Assembly: GCA_033065855.1 (NCBI GenBank) | Contig: JAVXUO010000831.1 | Span: 392,001-456,000 of the forward strand | DNA: 64,000 nt | DNA from: Escallonia rubra | Taxonomy: Eukaryota; Streptophyta; Magnoliopsida; Escalloniales; Escalloniaceae | Direction: 5' to 3' | Part shown: positions 35,349 to 47,850 of the stretch, piece after piece | Numbering within the stretch: the stretch's first letter is position 1 | Layout of the letters: every line of letters starts with the position of its first letter | Made by a program: the position numbers and the translations under genes | Notes under the pieces: generated by a model | Databases searched by the model: none | What the model was told of the DNA's origin: nothing | Seen by the model: the letters and a program-made list of their open reading frames with translations, nothing else

Positions 35349-36965
35349 TGTAATACCCTAGACTTTTAACTACTTGTGTAAAGAATAATTAAAAAAAAAA
35401 CGTTATACTGATTTTGAATTAAGTAATGGACCATTAAGAATTTTCTTGGAGTCCTTTTAGTGACTGCTAGTGGCTAATGTGATTAGATTATATATATATA
35501 TATATATATTTATTTTTTTTTTATTTTTTTTTTAAAAAAAAATATTTCGGGTTGGATTAGAATTTTAAGTCATATTGTGATTAAATTTTCAATGAAGACT
35601 TTAAGTTGTATTATAATTGTACTAATAATTAGGACTTCAAGTTATATTAAAATTTGATTAGCAAATTATATAAGGGAGCAGAAGAAATAAGAGTTTTCAT
35701 ATTTTTTCAGAGACAAAGAAGAGAAAAGAGCAAAGAGCTATTGCATTCTTTTGGGTATTCAAGCAAAATTGTGATGATTGATCTAAGATAAAGTGGAGAT
35801 TTTTGATGTTATATTCGTTACTTTGAGGTAAGGATTTTTATGTCATCTTTTCGTTTTATACACGAGAATTTATGTGCTATCGTTTAATTCTCAAAATATA
35901 TTTGCCTTTGAGCCTATTATTGATCATCACGCTTTTTGTAATGTTATCAATAAAAAAAAAAATTTGTCTTGTAACTTACATTAAAAACGGTTCTCTTAAG
36001 ATTTATTAAAATTATTTGCTCTTTTTATCGGAACTTTTTATCGGAAGATGTTATTCATAATTATTTGAGCGCTCCGTCTCTTTCACGGCCTAAAGCTTCA
36101 ATTGCCACGTATCTATCTTCTGCTGGTTCTTGGCATTAATTTATAACAAGATTTGATCCCTTGCGTTGCACATGGGAGCAACAACTATCAAAATATATAT
36201 TGACAGATCTCGTATTTATATGCCTAATAACAATTACAAAATTGGTAGTGACAATGTGATAATAAAAAAATTATTTTTACCTCTATCAATTTTTATCGTT
36301 AAAAATGAACTCGAGTAATAATTGTTAGTTTTTAGTGACTAATGAAGATGAAAAATAGTGTATGAAATAAGAAAAATAGTGTCTCATAACTAATAGCAAT
36401 TGCAGTGATAATACTAACAATAATAACCCGTGTATTGAAGTTGTATTATTCAAGACCACCAAGAAAAGAAAAGAATAATAATATATAATAAATGATTAAA
36501 AAAATGGAAGAGTAAACAATATATAAAACGTGTAATGAAATAAAAGGAAGGAGATTATAGTGGTTTAAGAGAAAAACTGATAGAGATTATTGTGTTTTCC
36601 TAAATAATAAAAAAGATTTAAGATTAAAAAGGAATATATAGAGAATTACTTTTGTTAAAATCTAGAAATTAATGGAATTGTAAGATATAAATAAAATTTT
36701 TGAGTGGGGCATGTTGACATAGAAGAGAGAGAAATGTAAAATCTATATAATTAGTTGAATTTTAAATGAAAAGAATGAATTCAAATCAAATTTTGTATGT
36801 GTGTGTGTGAGAGAGAGAGAGAGAAAGAAAGAGAGTGATCCTAATCATTATTATAAAGGTAAGTAAATTTAAAATATTTTGAAAATTCAAAATACGAAAG
36901 TTCACATGGCGAAGTAAGAGATTGTCCAAATAAGTGGTGAATGAAAATTATTCTCTCAGCTTCGG

Positions 36966-37012
<47 letters not shown>

Positions 37013-37678
37013 TACTCTAACCAGATTTGTCTCAACCGTGTAATCCTTTGCCACATGTCACGTTTCTGTTGGCCCATTGGTTAATGATGGCCTTCTTTCA
37101 TTTTCTCAATTTTCGTGTCATTAAGTTTTCATCCAAAAACTTCTTTTGACAACATCTTACTCATATGATCTCCGGTTGAGCTGATTTTCATTTCGTTGAA
37201 TTCTTATTTTTGTTCTCCTTAGTTTGAGTCTACAATGACTACTTTTGGACTTCGAATGAATATTCATTACATTTATCAAATTACTTTGTGGGTGATATTT
37301 GTATTTGAAAATCACTTTTGACAATTGTGATTTATTTCTGACGCACCGGATGCGATACTCGATATTATATAATCATGATTTGTGATGCTTAATAATAAAA
37401 ATGTGTATGTGACAGCCACAAGATTTGTTAAATATATTTTGATATTCGATTTATTGGTTATTTAACCCTCTTTTGGTCACCTTTGTTATTCACTTGTGAA
37501 ATTTGACTGAGTTATCTAAATTCTTATTTATTGGCTCTACTCGATAACTCATGTTTCGTATTCGTTTTGACTCTCTGTGTGTAAAATCTCTTATTGGGCA
37601 ATTCGTGCTCACCCCTTTACTTTTTGTTTCTTTCACCTTCCAGGCCAAGAGCATCACGAAGGGCGAAATGTTAGTACA
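35349..37678 (+). mobile_element. possible solo LTR of Tekay-like type, unit 2 copy
   Basis: Partner of 19839-23310 without the nested insertions, about 2.3 kb. It starts TGTAATACCC. The right edge at TTAGTACA is tentative and no target duplication is found. Confidence 0.35.
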
Positions 37679-39672
37679 GCAATGGAATTACTTTGGTGTT
37701 TGATATTGAGAATAGTAGAGGTTATGAACGAATTATTGGTTAGTTGATTTCTTTTGCTTTGAATTCATATATTTAGTCTGAGAGATTTGTAATAAAGTTT
37801 TGAAGCATTTTGGAGTTAAGTTTTTGAGATTTAGATAATTATGTCATGCAAGTTTGTTAGCTAGCTTCTTATTCCATCTTTCGCAGAAAAAATCAAAGAT
37901 GCCATATAAAAAGATGCCCTAAAGCACACTCTTGTAGCAAGTTATATAACACGTGACAATATACATCTTTCATCAAACCTAATCCATATCTGCTGCCCAA
38001 AAGGTTTATAAGAGCATTCCAAAAGCTAAACAGTCAAGAAGGGTGCTCATCAAAGAAGACTGGAGTGAGTAAGAACTTTATGTGGTGATTCTTTATGGTG
38101 GGCGTGGACGGCGTCATGGGCATCTCCAAATTCGTGATGTTGCTTTATTCTTTAAACTGATTCTACACCATGGGTATTGGGTAGTATCTTACGCAGCATC
38201 AGGACATGGTGAATTAATAAAACGGAGACTGTTTATCCTAATGCTCTTGGTATATTGAGTGTTTACTATGAAAAGTTCTTAGTAGATGAGTCTTTAGGTC
38301 ATCATCGGGATGGCCGATGATGACATGAAATGACTAAAGCTCTGCCAAACTATATTCCAATACTGTGATTGATTGTAGCCTGATAATGCTCTCATTGTAA
38401 AGTTTCTAATCAATACATTAATATGGAAAATAAACTGTTTTTTCGACGTCAACATCATCAAATGACATTGTCAGTACATATAGTGCATAGCAAATACATC
38501 CCGAGTCCAAAAGAGGTCAGTTCAGCAGGCTTCTTGAAGTGGAAGTTTGGGGGTTGGAAGTAAAAGTGATTTGCTTTTGGACAGTACCTATCCTACAACT
38601 CTCTAGCTCCACCAACTTCTACTTTTGGACCAGTTGGTGAATGGTGATTAACATGCTATTAAAAACTAGTCACAAATGGCACTGCATTATGTTTCTGATT
38701 GTTCAAGTTTTTTCTGTGCCCTCCAATATTGTTCTGACTTCTGATCTAACATACATCCTTTTGCGTTTAAGCAGTATATACTGTTTTATGGAGAGCTATG
38801 GTTCAGCAACGTTCCAAGACATTACAAGGGCTCTAACATTTCAAATCTGTTGCACACTGCCCTCCCAATCTGCAGTGATGGGATTAACATCACCTCCCTT
38901 GAACACAAAACTCACACCACTTGAGATGGCTACAAATGAGAAGGGGGGAGGAAGGTAAAGTATGGTTTAAGCTTAAAGAAAAGTTGGTTGTTATAAATGA
39001 TCCAAAAAGGAAGAAATTCATCTAGATAACCTTTCAATTAGGAAAAATAAGGAGTTCGATTGATCTACTTCATGGCTTCTTTTTTGATATAATTCAGAGC
39101 ATCTATTCACTTGGAGCAAAAACAAGTAGGGTTGATCTTTTTTTGAAAAAGTTAGGTTTATCTAAAATATGAGCTTTCCTTTTTCTTCCTTACAGAAGAT
39201 TCCCTACCATTTCAAAGAATTACTGAGAGCCGATAGAACCATTATAAACGGAAGAAACTTTGAAGGATGGTGATGCCTATATATCAAAATGCATATGTAA
39301 TTGTCAAATAGAGATAACGATCATGTATCGAAATCCTAGTTTATAAACATGCAGACCATTATATTGATGTTATTCTGAGAAACTGTATAAACATTTGGGA
39401 GACATTATATGTCACAAAATATAGCATCGAGTACAATAAATAGTATAATTAACGCCTCTAACTATACAAGCTAGTTGACTGCTATGGCTAAATGCAATTA
39501 GTGCCCTTAAAATCATGGCAAACCTATTTGCGCTGCAAACAGGGAGGAATTTGACATACCGTGACTTGGCCCGCCATTTATTCACTCTACCGAAAAGAAG
39601 AGCCTCAAAAATATTCCCACCTGATTCGTTCATTTTGCAATGTGGTTATTTCAACTTCAAGTACCATCCTAT
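37679..39672. other. GRX4-block distal flank
   Basis: Collinear with 23311-25300. It ends at the copia A 5' LTR, which interrupts a 340-bp module whose other half resumes at 53551. Confidence 0.5.
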
Positions 39673-39903
39673 TGACGGAAAGTTATTCTTTCCTGTGTCA
39701 TTCTTGATCTCCTTTCATATATGATCGATATCTTTGATTGTATTGTAATTGTAATCTCCTAATTTGATCGTAATCGTAATCTCTTGATTTGATTGATGTT
39801 GTAATCTCTTGATTTGATTGTAATTATTCAAACTCTCGTATAAATAGTTGATCAATGAGAAATGTCAAGTGTAACCTTTCACAATTTGTTTAGAGTCTCT
39901 CTA
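39673..39903 (+). repeat. copia A 5' LTR
   Basis: 231 bp, TGACGGAAAG to TCTCTCTA, with TATA-like GTATAAATAG near the centre-right. It ends TA rather than CA. Confidence 0.9.
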
Positions 39904-40064
39904 TGGTATCAAAGCCTCACGCTCAAACGAGACAATCGATCCCGGCCAGTAGCCACCATGACCACCCTTGAGTCAGGCGCAACTCTTCCTCCGCACCTTC
40001 TCCTTCCGTTCAAAATCCCCTAACCCACATCACCACTCTAGTCACCATCAACCCCACCTCCCAA

Positions 40065-41099
40065 TTGCCGATCAAACTGACCGGTAGTGCAAATTTTCTG
40101 ACGTCGCAAGTGCAGCTCATGACCCTTTTTGTAGGGTATGACTTGCTTTCCTACGTCGATGGCACTCAAACAGCACCATCCTCTTCTCTACCTGTCGTCA
40201 ACCCACAAACATCAAACTCTGGCAACCAGCTTGCCGTCACCACACCAAATCCGGATTATAGACTCTGGCTCCGGCAAGACAATCTCATCCGGAATGCCAT
40301 CATGGCTTCCGTCGATCCCGCAATTGCTGAGGCTTCAACTCGTCTTATGACCACCTATGCTAATAAGTCTCAAACTCGTATATACAGTTTACGAGAAAAT
40401 CTTGCTCATCTTATTAAAGGATCGTTATCGATCTCTCAATATCTCGGCGAAATCAGATCCATCGCCGATGAATTGGCCATCTGCGGCTCTCCCATGAGAC
40501 CTAAAGAACTTGCCATCAAAGTTCTCAACGGACTCGGCCCCGACTACAAGGAGATGAGTGCTACCATACGCGCTCGTGATACTCCTATGTTGTTTGAAGA
40601 GTTACATGACAAACTTATTGGTCATGAGATTTTCTCCACCATTCGGCTGCCAAGTATAAGCAGCCCACCATTACAACTCAGTTCACTCAACGATCAAACC
40701 AAGGAGGACAGAATAGCCACTCCAACAATGGCATTCGTTGATCCCAGCACACACAAGATGGCAACGCCAATAACAATACCTCGCAAAACTGATCCCACAG
40801 ATACTTCCATGTTCGCAGCAACAACTGGTGCCCCTTCTACCTCCCCCAACAACAAAAACAACTCCAACAAACCAAAAGTCCAATGTCAACTTTGTGACAA
40901 ATTTGGCCATCTTACAAAAGTTTGTCATTCAACGACTCATATTGCACTTGAGCCTCAAGCCAACTTTGCCTCCAAGCAACACAACAATTCCCCTACTAAT
41001 TGGGTGATGGACATCGGAGCATCTCATCACATTACTACTGACACTCAGAACTTGCAAGCCTATTTAGAATATCATGGACCATTGCGTGATCGTTTGTGA
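40065..41099 (+). pseudogene. copia A gag and protease region
   Basis: The longest open part of the element. It holds a copia gag (UBN2-like) domain with KLTGSANFLTSQVQLM, YRLWLRQDN and a central helical region; then a zinc knuckle, CQLCDKFGHLTKVC (CX2CX4HX4C) at about residues 274-287; then the protease active site, WVMDIGASHHIT (D-x-G-A). The expected ATG at about 39958 is out of frame with this stretch, so a frameshift separates the start from the body, and the frame then stops before the rest of the protease. It is not functional as it stands. Confidence 0.85.
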
Positions 41100-42640
41100 T
41101 GGTAATGGCATAAAGATTACTCATACAGGAGATACCATTCTCAACTCTCCTTCTCGTAAATTTGTTCTCAACAATGTGTTGTGCGCCCCTTCTATTCATA
41201 AGAATTTAATTTATGTGCCCTAATTTTGTTCTCAAAATCAAACCTCTATTGAATTCTTTCTATCTTATTCTGTTGTGAAGGATTTGAGAACGCGGGAGCC
41301 TCTAGCTCAAGGCCTGAATAGATGTCACCTCTACAAATGGACCTGGCAAGGGTCCTCACCAGCCGTGTACGTTGCTACCACGCACCGGCAACCGCCCATC
41401 TCTCTGGCAACGTTGTTTAGGCCATCCCCATGTTTGAACTTTACAAACTCTAGTTTCCAAGTTTGAACTTCCTTATCTTCCTTCATCAAATAATAGTTGT
41501 AATTCTTGCCTTTGCAATAAAAAGTCATCGTTTACCTTTTTCTGTATCTTCTTTGCAAAGTTCCAAACTTCTAGAATTACTCTGTACAGATGTTTGGGGA
41601 CCCTCACCAATTTCATCTTCAGAAGGACTTCGTCACTATGTCATACTTGTTGATCACTTCACAAAATATACTTGGGAATACGAATGCTTAACCAGGCATC
41701 TTACTGACATGGGCATAAAACACTTACAATCTCCCCCGTACACACCACAGCGCATGAGTAGTGCAGAAAGACGACATCGTCACATTATGGAGACCACCCT
41801 CACCTTACTCCATCAAGCTTCCCTACTGCTTAAGTTTTGTAATTTTTTGCCATATGCTTGTCAAACTACTGTTTATTTAATAAACCATATGACCACCCCA
41901 CTCCTCGACGACCTATCACCATACCAAGCCTTGTTCAAGCACAAACCAAATTATCAAACCTTACGAACCTTCGGTTGTTTGTGTTACCCATGGCTTAGAC
42001 CTTATGCTCCTCATAAGCTAGTCCCAAAATCCACACCTTGTGTTTTTTTTTTTTTTTTTTGGGTTATTCAGTTAAACACCATTGTTACAAATGCCTTGAC
42101 CCCAACATTAAGAAATTATACCAATCTCGCCATGTTGTTTTTGTCAAAAATAACTTTCTATTTGAACACATATCCCATGCACTCCCTTGTCCAAAAGAAG
42201 TTGACATGTCCTTTTGGATAAATCTCACTCCCATGGACCAACCCCCCCAATAGTACCGTCCAGTTCAACATTCACCGACGTTCAATCTGTACTTGTGCTC
42301 AAGCTGCATGCAGACTCACCCGTGCCCGTGTCTATGTTAGCACCATCAAAAGTCCCCACCCTATTAGCAACTCCATCATCCATTTCCCCTCCCTCATAGC
42401 CGGCCTTGGTCCATTTGAAAGTTCCATCATTGGTCACCACGAGCAACGAAGCTCTCGTTCCTCCCTCGCAGCAAGTAAGTGTTTTTTCTCTCTCTAGCTC
42501 TCATTCACCTTCACCACCCCCTCCCCCACTTACACTTCCTCGTGTTACCACCAGATCCTAAAACCATGTTTTTTAGCCTAAGAAGCCCATTGATTACTCT
42601 GTTGCAGTTGTATCTATCGCACACCAAATTGTCCCTCGGA
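41100..42640 (+). pseudogene. copia A integrase region, degraded
   Basis: The frame at 41463-42221 contains LCTDVWGPSP (first catalytic Asp), then SPPYTPQRMSSAERRHRHI, corresponding to the usual S-x-x-x-T-P-Q-Q-N-G-x-A-E-R region with the catalytic Glu. The segment with the second catalytic Asp (normally in SDNGGEF) is missing, so the core has lost about 50 residues. A 16-17-base T run at about 42042 follows. Downstream to 42640 the frame is broken repeatedly. This is a dead remnant. Confidence 0.8.
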
Positions 42641-43410
42641 CTTATACACGGGCAGCCAAGAATCAATGTTGGCGTGATGCCATGCATGAAGAGATCAATG
42701 CAATGGTGAAAAACAAAACATGGTCCTTAGTGTCACCATTTTCTTCTCAGAACATCATTGGGTGTTTCGTATTAAACACAAAGCTGATGGCACTCTTGAC
42801 AAGTATAAAGCTCGATTGGTTGCTAAGAGATTTCACCAACAGCCATGTATCAATTTCACAGAAATCTTCAGCCCCCCGTTGTAAAGCCAATTACAATTCC
42901 GCTATTTGTTGACATTTGTCGTCTTCTATAACTGGCCTCTTTATCAACTCAACGTCAACAATGCATTCTTGCAAGGTTCTCTAGAAGAGAAAGTCTATAT
43001 GAGTCAACCACCTGGCTTTGTTGATCGCAAGTATCCGTCTTATGTCTGCAAGCTTCATAAAGCAATATATGGTCTACGTCAAGCACCGCAAGCATAGTAT
43101 AATGAACTTCACACATTTTTGCTCTCCTATGGCTTTATTATTTCAAGGTTGAAAACCTCTCTTATTATTCTTCAAGGTAATAATTCCGTGGTATACTTAC
43201 TGATCTATGTTGATGACATTATCCTTACTGGCTCCTCGAAGACAACACTTTTTCGAGTTAATGAGGCACTATCTTCTCAATTCTCCCTAAAAGATTTGTC
43301 TCCCTTAATGTACTTTTTGGGCATTAAAGTTTGCCAGACTCCAACCGGCCTTCTCCTCTCTTAACGGAAGTACATCATCGACCTTCTTCAACGATTTAAT
43401 ATGATGGATA
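42640..43410 (+). pseudogene. copia A reverse transcriptase, N-terminal part
   Basis: Split across frames: NKTWSLV (42700s), then LYQLNVNNAFLQGSLEEKVYMSQPPGF and LHKAIYGLRQAPQA (42906-43097, stop after), then LLIYVDDIILTGSS with the catalytic YVDD box (43119-43364), then stop and a final fragment ending in NMMDT where the CACTA element entered. The reading resumes after the insertion at 49014 as KGVHTPIS. Motifs and order identify a copia reverse transcriptase, disabled by stops. Confidence 0.88.
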
Positions 43411-43431
43411 CACTACAAGAAAACAGACTTT

Positions 43432-43800
43432 TAGCGACGGGTAAATCCGTCGCTAAAAGCCCAAAATCCGTCGCTAAAGGAATTAGCGACGGATTCACCG
43501 TCGCTAAAAATCCCTCGTATAAAAGCCCGTCACTAAAAGTTTAGCGACGGAATTTTTAAATCCGTCGCTAAATATGTGATTTTTACCGACGGATTTATTT
43601 TTCATTAGCGACGGAATGTCCGTCGCTAATTATATTTTTAAAATTTTAATTTATTTTCTTTTTCGTCCAATTAGCGACGGATTAAATATTTAGCGACGGA
43701 ATATTCCGTCGCTAAATAGCTTATTTAGCGACGGAATATTCCGTCGCTAAATATTTAATTGAAAGGAATATTTTAGCGACGGAATAAATCCGTGGCCAAA
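43432..43800. repeat. CACTA left subterminal repeats
   Basis: About 15 copies of TTAGCGACGG or CCGTCGCTAA in both orientations, several forming small palindromes (GCGACGGAATATTCCGTCGC). In En/Spm-type elements such repeats bind the TNPA-like protein; that role is inferred here. Confidence 0.9.
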
Positions 43801-44059
43801 AGTCATTATTTTTTTTAAAATTTTTTTTTTATTTTTCAATTACCTAAACCTGTACATAAATACAATTCTCAACAACAACGCGCAATAAGCGAAATACAGA
43901 AAAAATATATATAATCAATTAGAAAAAATATTTATTATAAAAGAAACTAATACATGTACAAGCCGGCAACCGGAGATAGCCGGTTAGGAGAGGGGAGAAG
44001 AGTACAACCCGGGCGCGGGGGGGGGGGGGAAGCTAGGAACGGGCACGGGAAGGGGCTCA

Positions 44060-45663
44060 TCAGGGGTTCCCGAGTCCTGGATCTGGATCCTGCTGAACCG
44101 GGGCCGGGGCGGCTGGTCCAGCAGTGCCCTGCTCCCTCATCATCCGGCACACCACTGTAGCAATGCGCTCGATATCCTCCTCGTGCAAATGAGGCCGAGG
44201 AGCCGGTGTCTGTGGAGGGGCAGCAGGGGGTGAGGACGCTCTTATCACGGCACGAGGAGTCGTGCTAGGCAGGCCGCGTATGCGGCCTTTCGGCCGATTC
44301 ACGACCTCCGGCGTATCTAGCCATCGCTTCAACCCCCCAGTACTCCCAGCCGTACTAGTGGACGCTGATGGCTGTCCGGACTGCTGCTCGGACCCCCTTA
44401 GCTGTTCATACGAGGCCTGTAAAAATAGTGGTTTAACGATATGTTATGGCATTAATTAACGAAACAGACATCGAGGATAGAAAGAAACAGATTAACTTAA
44501 ATAAATTGACTCACATCGATCCGTCGGGCAATATCTGAAATATAGTCGCCCGCCTGGTGCGTCTCGTCCTTGTCCTTCCTCCGCACGTGCGTCTGAGTAT
44601 AGGTCAGAGCTATGACCTCATCCTCCTCTAGATCCGGGTGCTCGACCGCGTTCATATGTCGGACGATGTCGTGTGGCACCGACCCCCCGTGTGCGTCGGA
44701 TCTCTGTTCTGTCTGTTCTGAGCCCCGCTCTTACTCTTGGCGTCCCAACCTGGATCCGCAGCCCACCGATCTATCATCTCCCCCCATACACGGTGAGATA
44801 TCCAATGTGGGGGATATTTCGTCATGTCCGTCATCGGGGCACCCGCGGGCAGCGCCCTCTTCGCCCGGTCCCGTGCATCGTGGAGCCATCGGCGGTAATT
44901 CTTGCCGATGTAATTAAAGAAAGCCTGCTGCCCCAGTCCCTGCTGCTCAGGCGTATCAAACGTGAACCCCTCCTGTAATGCATTCAATAACACAAATTAA
45001 CAACATAAAACAAACTGTAATTTAACATTTACTAACGCTGAAAAAAATACTTCACCGTACCAGCCACTCCTCCCATAGGGCCTCCCTCGCAGCGGCATCC
45101 CATTCCTTCCAGTACAGGCGTGGCTCGAAGAATCGGCCCTTCACAAGAACGCCGATCTTCGTCCTCGCCATATTCTCCAGGATCCTGCCAAATAAGTAAT
45201 TAAATTAATTAATACAGTTCAAATATAAATTAACATCCAAAATTTTTAGGCATAAGGCATGAGGTGATATTTTTAGTACTTACAGGCCCTCCTGCGTGAG
45301 CGTAACGCTCTGTTTACGCTGGGGGTCGATGCGTACCCCGCGTGTCGGACCACAGCCTCGTCGAGATCCTACAAAACACAGACATTAATACAGTTCAAAT
45401 ATAAGGCTAGCGAAAATGTAGGAAACACCGTTATCAACTATACCTGAGGTAGAACCCACGGAAGATGGAGACGGCTGGGGCGACGGCGATGGCTGGGGCG
45501 ACGGTGACGGCGACAGCTGGGGCTGGGCCCCCGATGGCTGTCCGCGATCACTCTGTGCCCCGTCATCAGTAGGCAATGCCGAGGTGGGACTAATCGGGGA
45601 GGAAGCAGCTCGGCGTCCAGCCCGGCCACGAATAGCCCGTATCCTATCCATATCTGACTTCAT
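44060..45663 (-). pseudogene. Ptta/En/Spm-type CACTA accessory gene, five exons, one frameshift
   Basis: A gene model with consistent splice sites on the minus strand: exon 1 45663-45444, exon 2 45368-45284, exon 3 45184-45061, exon 4 44972-44515, exon 5 44416-44060. All introns are GT-AG. Exon 1 starts MKSDMDRIRAIRGRAG and has a Ser/Pro/Gln-rich stretch (SPSPQPSPSPQPSPSS). Exon 3 holds RILENMARTKIG, KGRFFEPRLYW and EALWEEWL. Exon 4 has NYRRWLHDARDRAK, W-x-x-M-x-D-R-W and then SGAQNRQNR...HTGG, the S-x-x-N-K/R-x-N-R...H-x-G-G signature of plant Ptta/En/Spm proteins (Transposase_24). Exon 4 is one base short in a C6 tract at 44683-44688, which shifts the frame between HTGG and SVPHD; all other phases fit. 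With that base the protein would be about 410 residues. In CACTA elements this protein class is the DNA-binding partner of the transposase. Confidence 0.8.
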
Positions 45664-45740
45664 ATAGATTATATACAAAGACATTAACACGTGAAAAACA
45701 ATAATTTAGGCATAAATCATCATCGGCACTATATATATAT

Positions 45741-46170
45741 ATGTTAGGGCTAATTAATGTTAATGAGGGCTAGTTTCGGATAATTATAGCTAATTAGGGT
45801 TGATTATGACTAATTAGGGTTTAATTGTGCCGAGTAGTGATGATTAGTCCTAATTAGGGCTAATTAGGCTTAATTGGGTTATGTTAGGGCTAATTAATGT
45901 TAATGAGGGCTAGTTTCGGATAATTATAGCTAATTAGGGTTGATTATGACTAATTAGGGTTTAATTGTGCCGAGTAGTGATGATTAGTCCTAATTAGGGC
46001 TAATTAGGCTTAATTGGGTTATGTTAGGGCTAATTAATGTTAATGAGGGATAGTTTCGGATGATTATAGCTGACTAGGGTTGATTAGGACTAATTAGAGT
46101 TATGTAGTCCTAATTAGGGTTTAATTGTGCCGAGTAGTGTTGATTAGTCCTAACTAGCGCTAATTAGGCG
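45741..46170. repeat. 140-bp tandem repeat in CACTA
   Basis: Three copies start at 45741, 45881 and 46021. The first two are identical or nearly so and the third is diverged. Within each unit CTAATTAGGG-type words recur, and looser CTAATTAGGG text continues to about 46400. It lies just upstream of the accessory gene. Confidence 0.92.
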
Positions 46171-46538
46171 TAATTGGGTTATGTTAGTGCAAATTATGAC
46201 TAATTAGGCTAACAACAATCAATATGCGCATAATTGGGTTCATTTGGGCTAATTTGAGGTAATTACAGCTAATTTGAATTTTATCAGGTTCTTAGGGTTA
46301 ATTAAAACTAATTAGGCTCGTTAGAGCTAATTAGGGTTAATTGATTTACTAAAATATTATTAATCAGGACTAATTAGGGCTAATTATAGCCAGCGCTGGA
46401 GCCACGATTAGATTCCAGGGGGTGCATGCTAAAAATGTCGCATTAACCTAACTAACCTAAATTTAATGCACATTCAACAACCTCAATTCCGACACCTCAT
46501 ATAGGGTGTCGATATGGTGTCCGATACGTTTCTGACAC

Positions 46539-46650
46539 CTCCGGACACGTGTCAGACACATACCGACACGTGTCTGACACATACCGACACGTGTCCGACG
46601 CCTTTGGACACGTGTCCGACGCCTCCGGACACGTGTCCGATGCCCAGCGA
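46539..46650. repeat. 21-bp palindromic repeats with CACGTG cores
   Basis: Five head-to-tail copies of about 21 bp, each centred on GACACGTGTC, a perfect palindrome containing the CACGTG core known in plants as the G-box. It lies about 0.9-1.0 kb upstream of the accessory gene start. A promoter or protein-binding role is inference. Confidence 0.85.
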
Positions 46651-47094
46651 CACGCACCTCCGGACACATCGGCATACGTTAATTTGTTTTCTAAATGTCG
46701 GACACCGTCGATCAGACGTGGTGTCCGTGTCTGCGCTAACTAACAGGTATCTCAATCCAATTGGGTCCCATCCTCCGTCAACAATCTCAATTCTCAATTC
46801 TCAAATTCTCAATGCAATAAAAATTAACAAAAATCACACATTCAATCCAATTGGGTCCCATCCTCCGTCAATAATCTCAATATCTCAAATGCTCAATGCA
46901 CAATTAACAATCTAAAATCATTAATTAACAACCTAAAATCATCAATTCATAATCGCAATTACTTCAAATACACAGCTAATAACCTAAAATCATCGATCAA
47001 TAATCACAATTCTAAAACGCACAATTAACAACCTAAAATTATCAAACAAATGATCAATGTTCAAATGGGAAAAAAATGTTCAAAATTCACATAT

Positions 47095-47850
47095 CCGATG
47101 CGCTTGAATTATTTCAATTTAGGGTTCGATTGTATTAGGGCATTCAATTTAGGGTTCAATTAGTTTCATTTAGGGTTCGGTTCGATTAGGGCATTCAATT
47201 TAGGGTTCAATTACTTCAATTTAGGGTTCAATTAGGAGGTTCTATTGATTCAATTTATGGTTCAGTTGATTTGAGGCATTCAATTTAGGGTTCAATTAGT
47301 TCGATTTAGGGTTCGGTTGGATTAGGGCATTCAATTTGGGGTTCAATTAGGGTTCGGTTAGATTGGGGCAATCAATTTAGGGTTTAATTAGGGGTTCAAT
47401 TAGTTTAATTAAGGATTCGATTCAATTAGGGCATTCAATTTAGGGTTCAATTACTTCAATTTAGGGTTCAATTAGGGGGTTCTATTGATTCAATTTAGGG
47501 TTCGGTTGATTTGAGGCATTCAATTTAGGGTTCAATTAGTTCGATTTAGGGTTCGGTTGGATTAGGGCATTCAATTTGGGGTTCAATTAGGGTTCGGTTA
47601 GATTGGGGCAATCAATTTAGGGTTTAATTAGGGGTTCAATTAGTTTAATTTAGGATTCGATTCAATTAGGGCATTCAATTTAGGGTTCAATTACTTCAAT
47701 TTAGGGTTCAATTAGGGGGTTCTATTGATTCAATTTAGGGTTCGGTTGATTTGAGGCATTCAATTTAGGGTTCAATTAGTTCGATTTAGGGTTCGGTTGG
47801 ATTAGGGCATTCAATTTGGGGTTCAATTAGGGTTCGGTTAGTTTACTAGG
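47095..47850. repeat. 240-bp higher-order repeat of TTTAGGGTTC words
   Basis: Copies start at exactly 47191, 47431 and 47671. Each is built of ATTTAGGGTTCAATTAG and GGGTTCGGTT sub-words. The first two periods match closely, so homogenisation is recent. The TTTAGGG word is the plant telomere heptamer, but here it is spaced, not tandem. Confidence 0.92.

Larger units (their letters stand above)
25928..40299. repeat. segmental tandem duplication, unit 2 (14.4 kb)
   Basis: Direct partner of 7315-25927. It lacks the two DNA transposons of unit 1 and about 0.9 kb (7511-8405), the deletion point being at about 26080-26093. It has 185-190 bp of its own at 26185-26375. Its right side continues into the rest of copia A, the original unbroken locus. 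Confidence 0.93.

Noticed and set aside
45741..46650. CRISPR-like array from regularly spaced repeats
   Set aside because: Repeat units are adjacent without unique spacers, in a plant CACTA element.
47095..47850. Interstitial telomere repeat
   Set aside because: TTTAGGG words are frequent but never in uninterrupted tandem; they are part of a 240-bp repeat unit.
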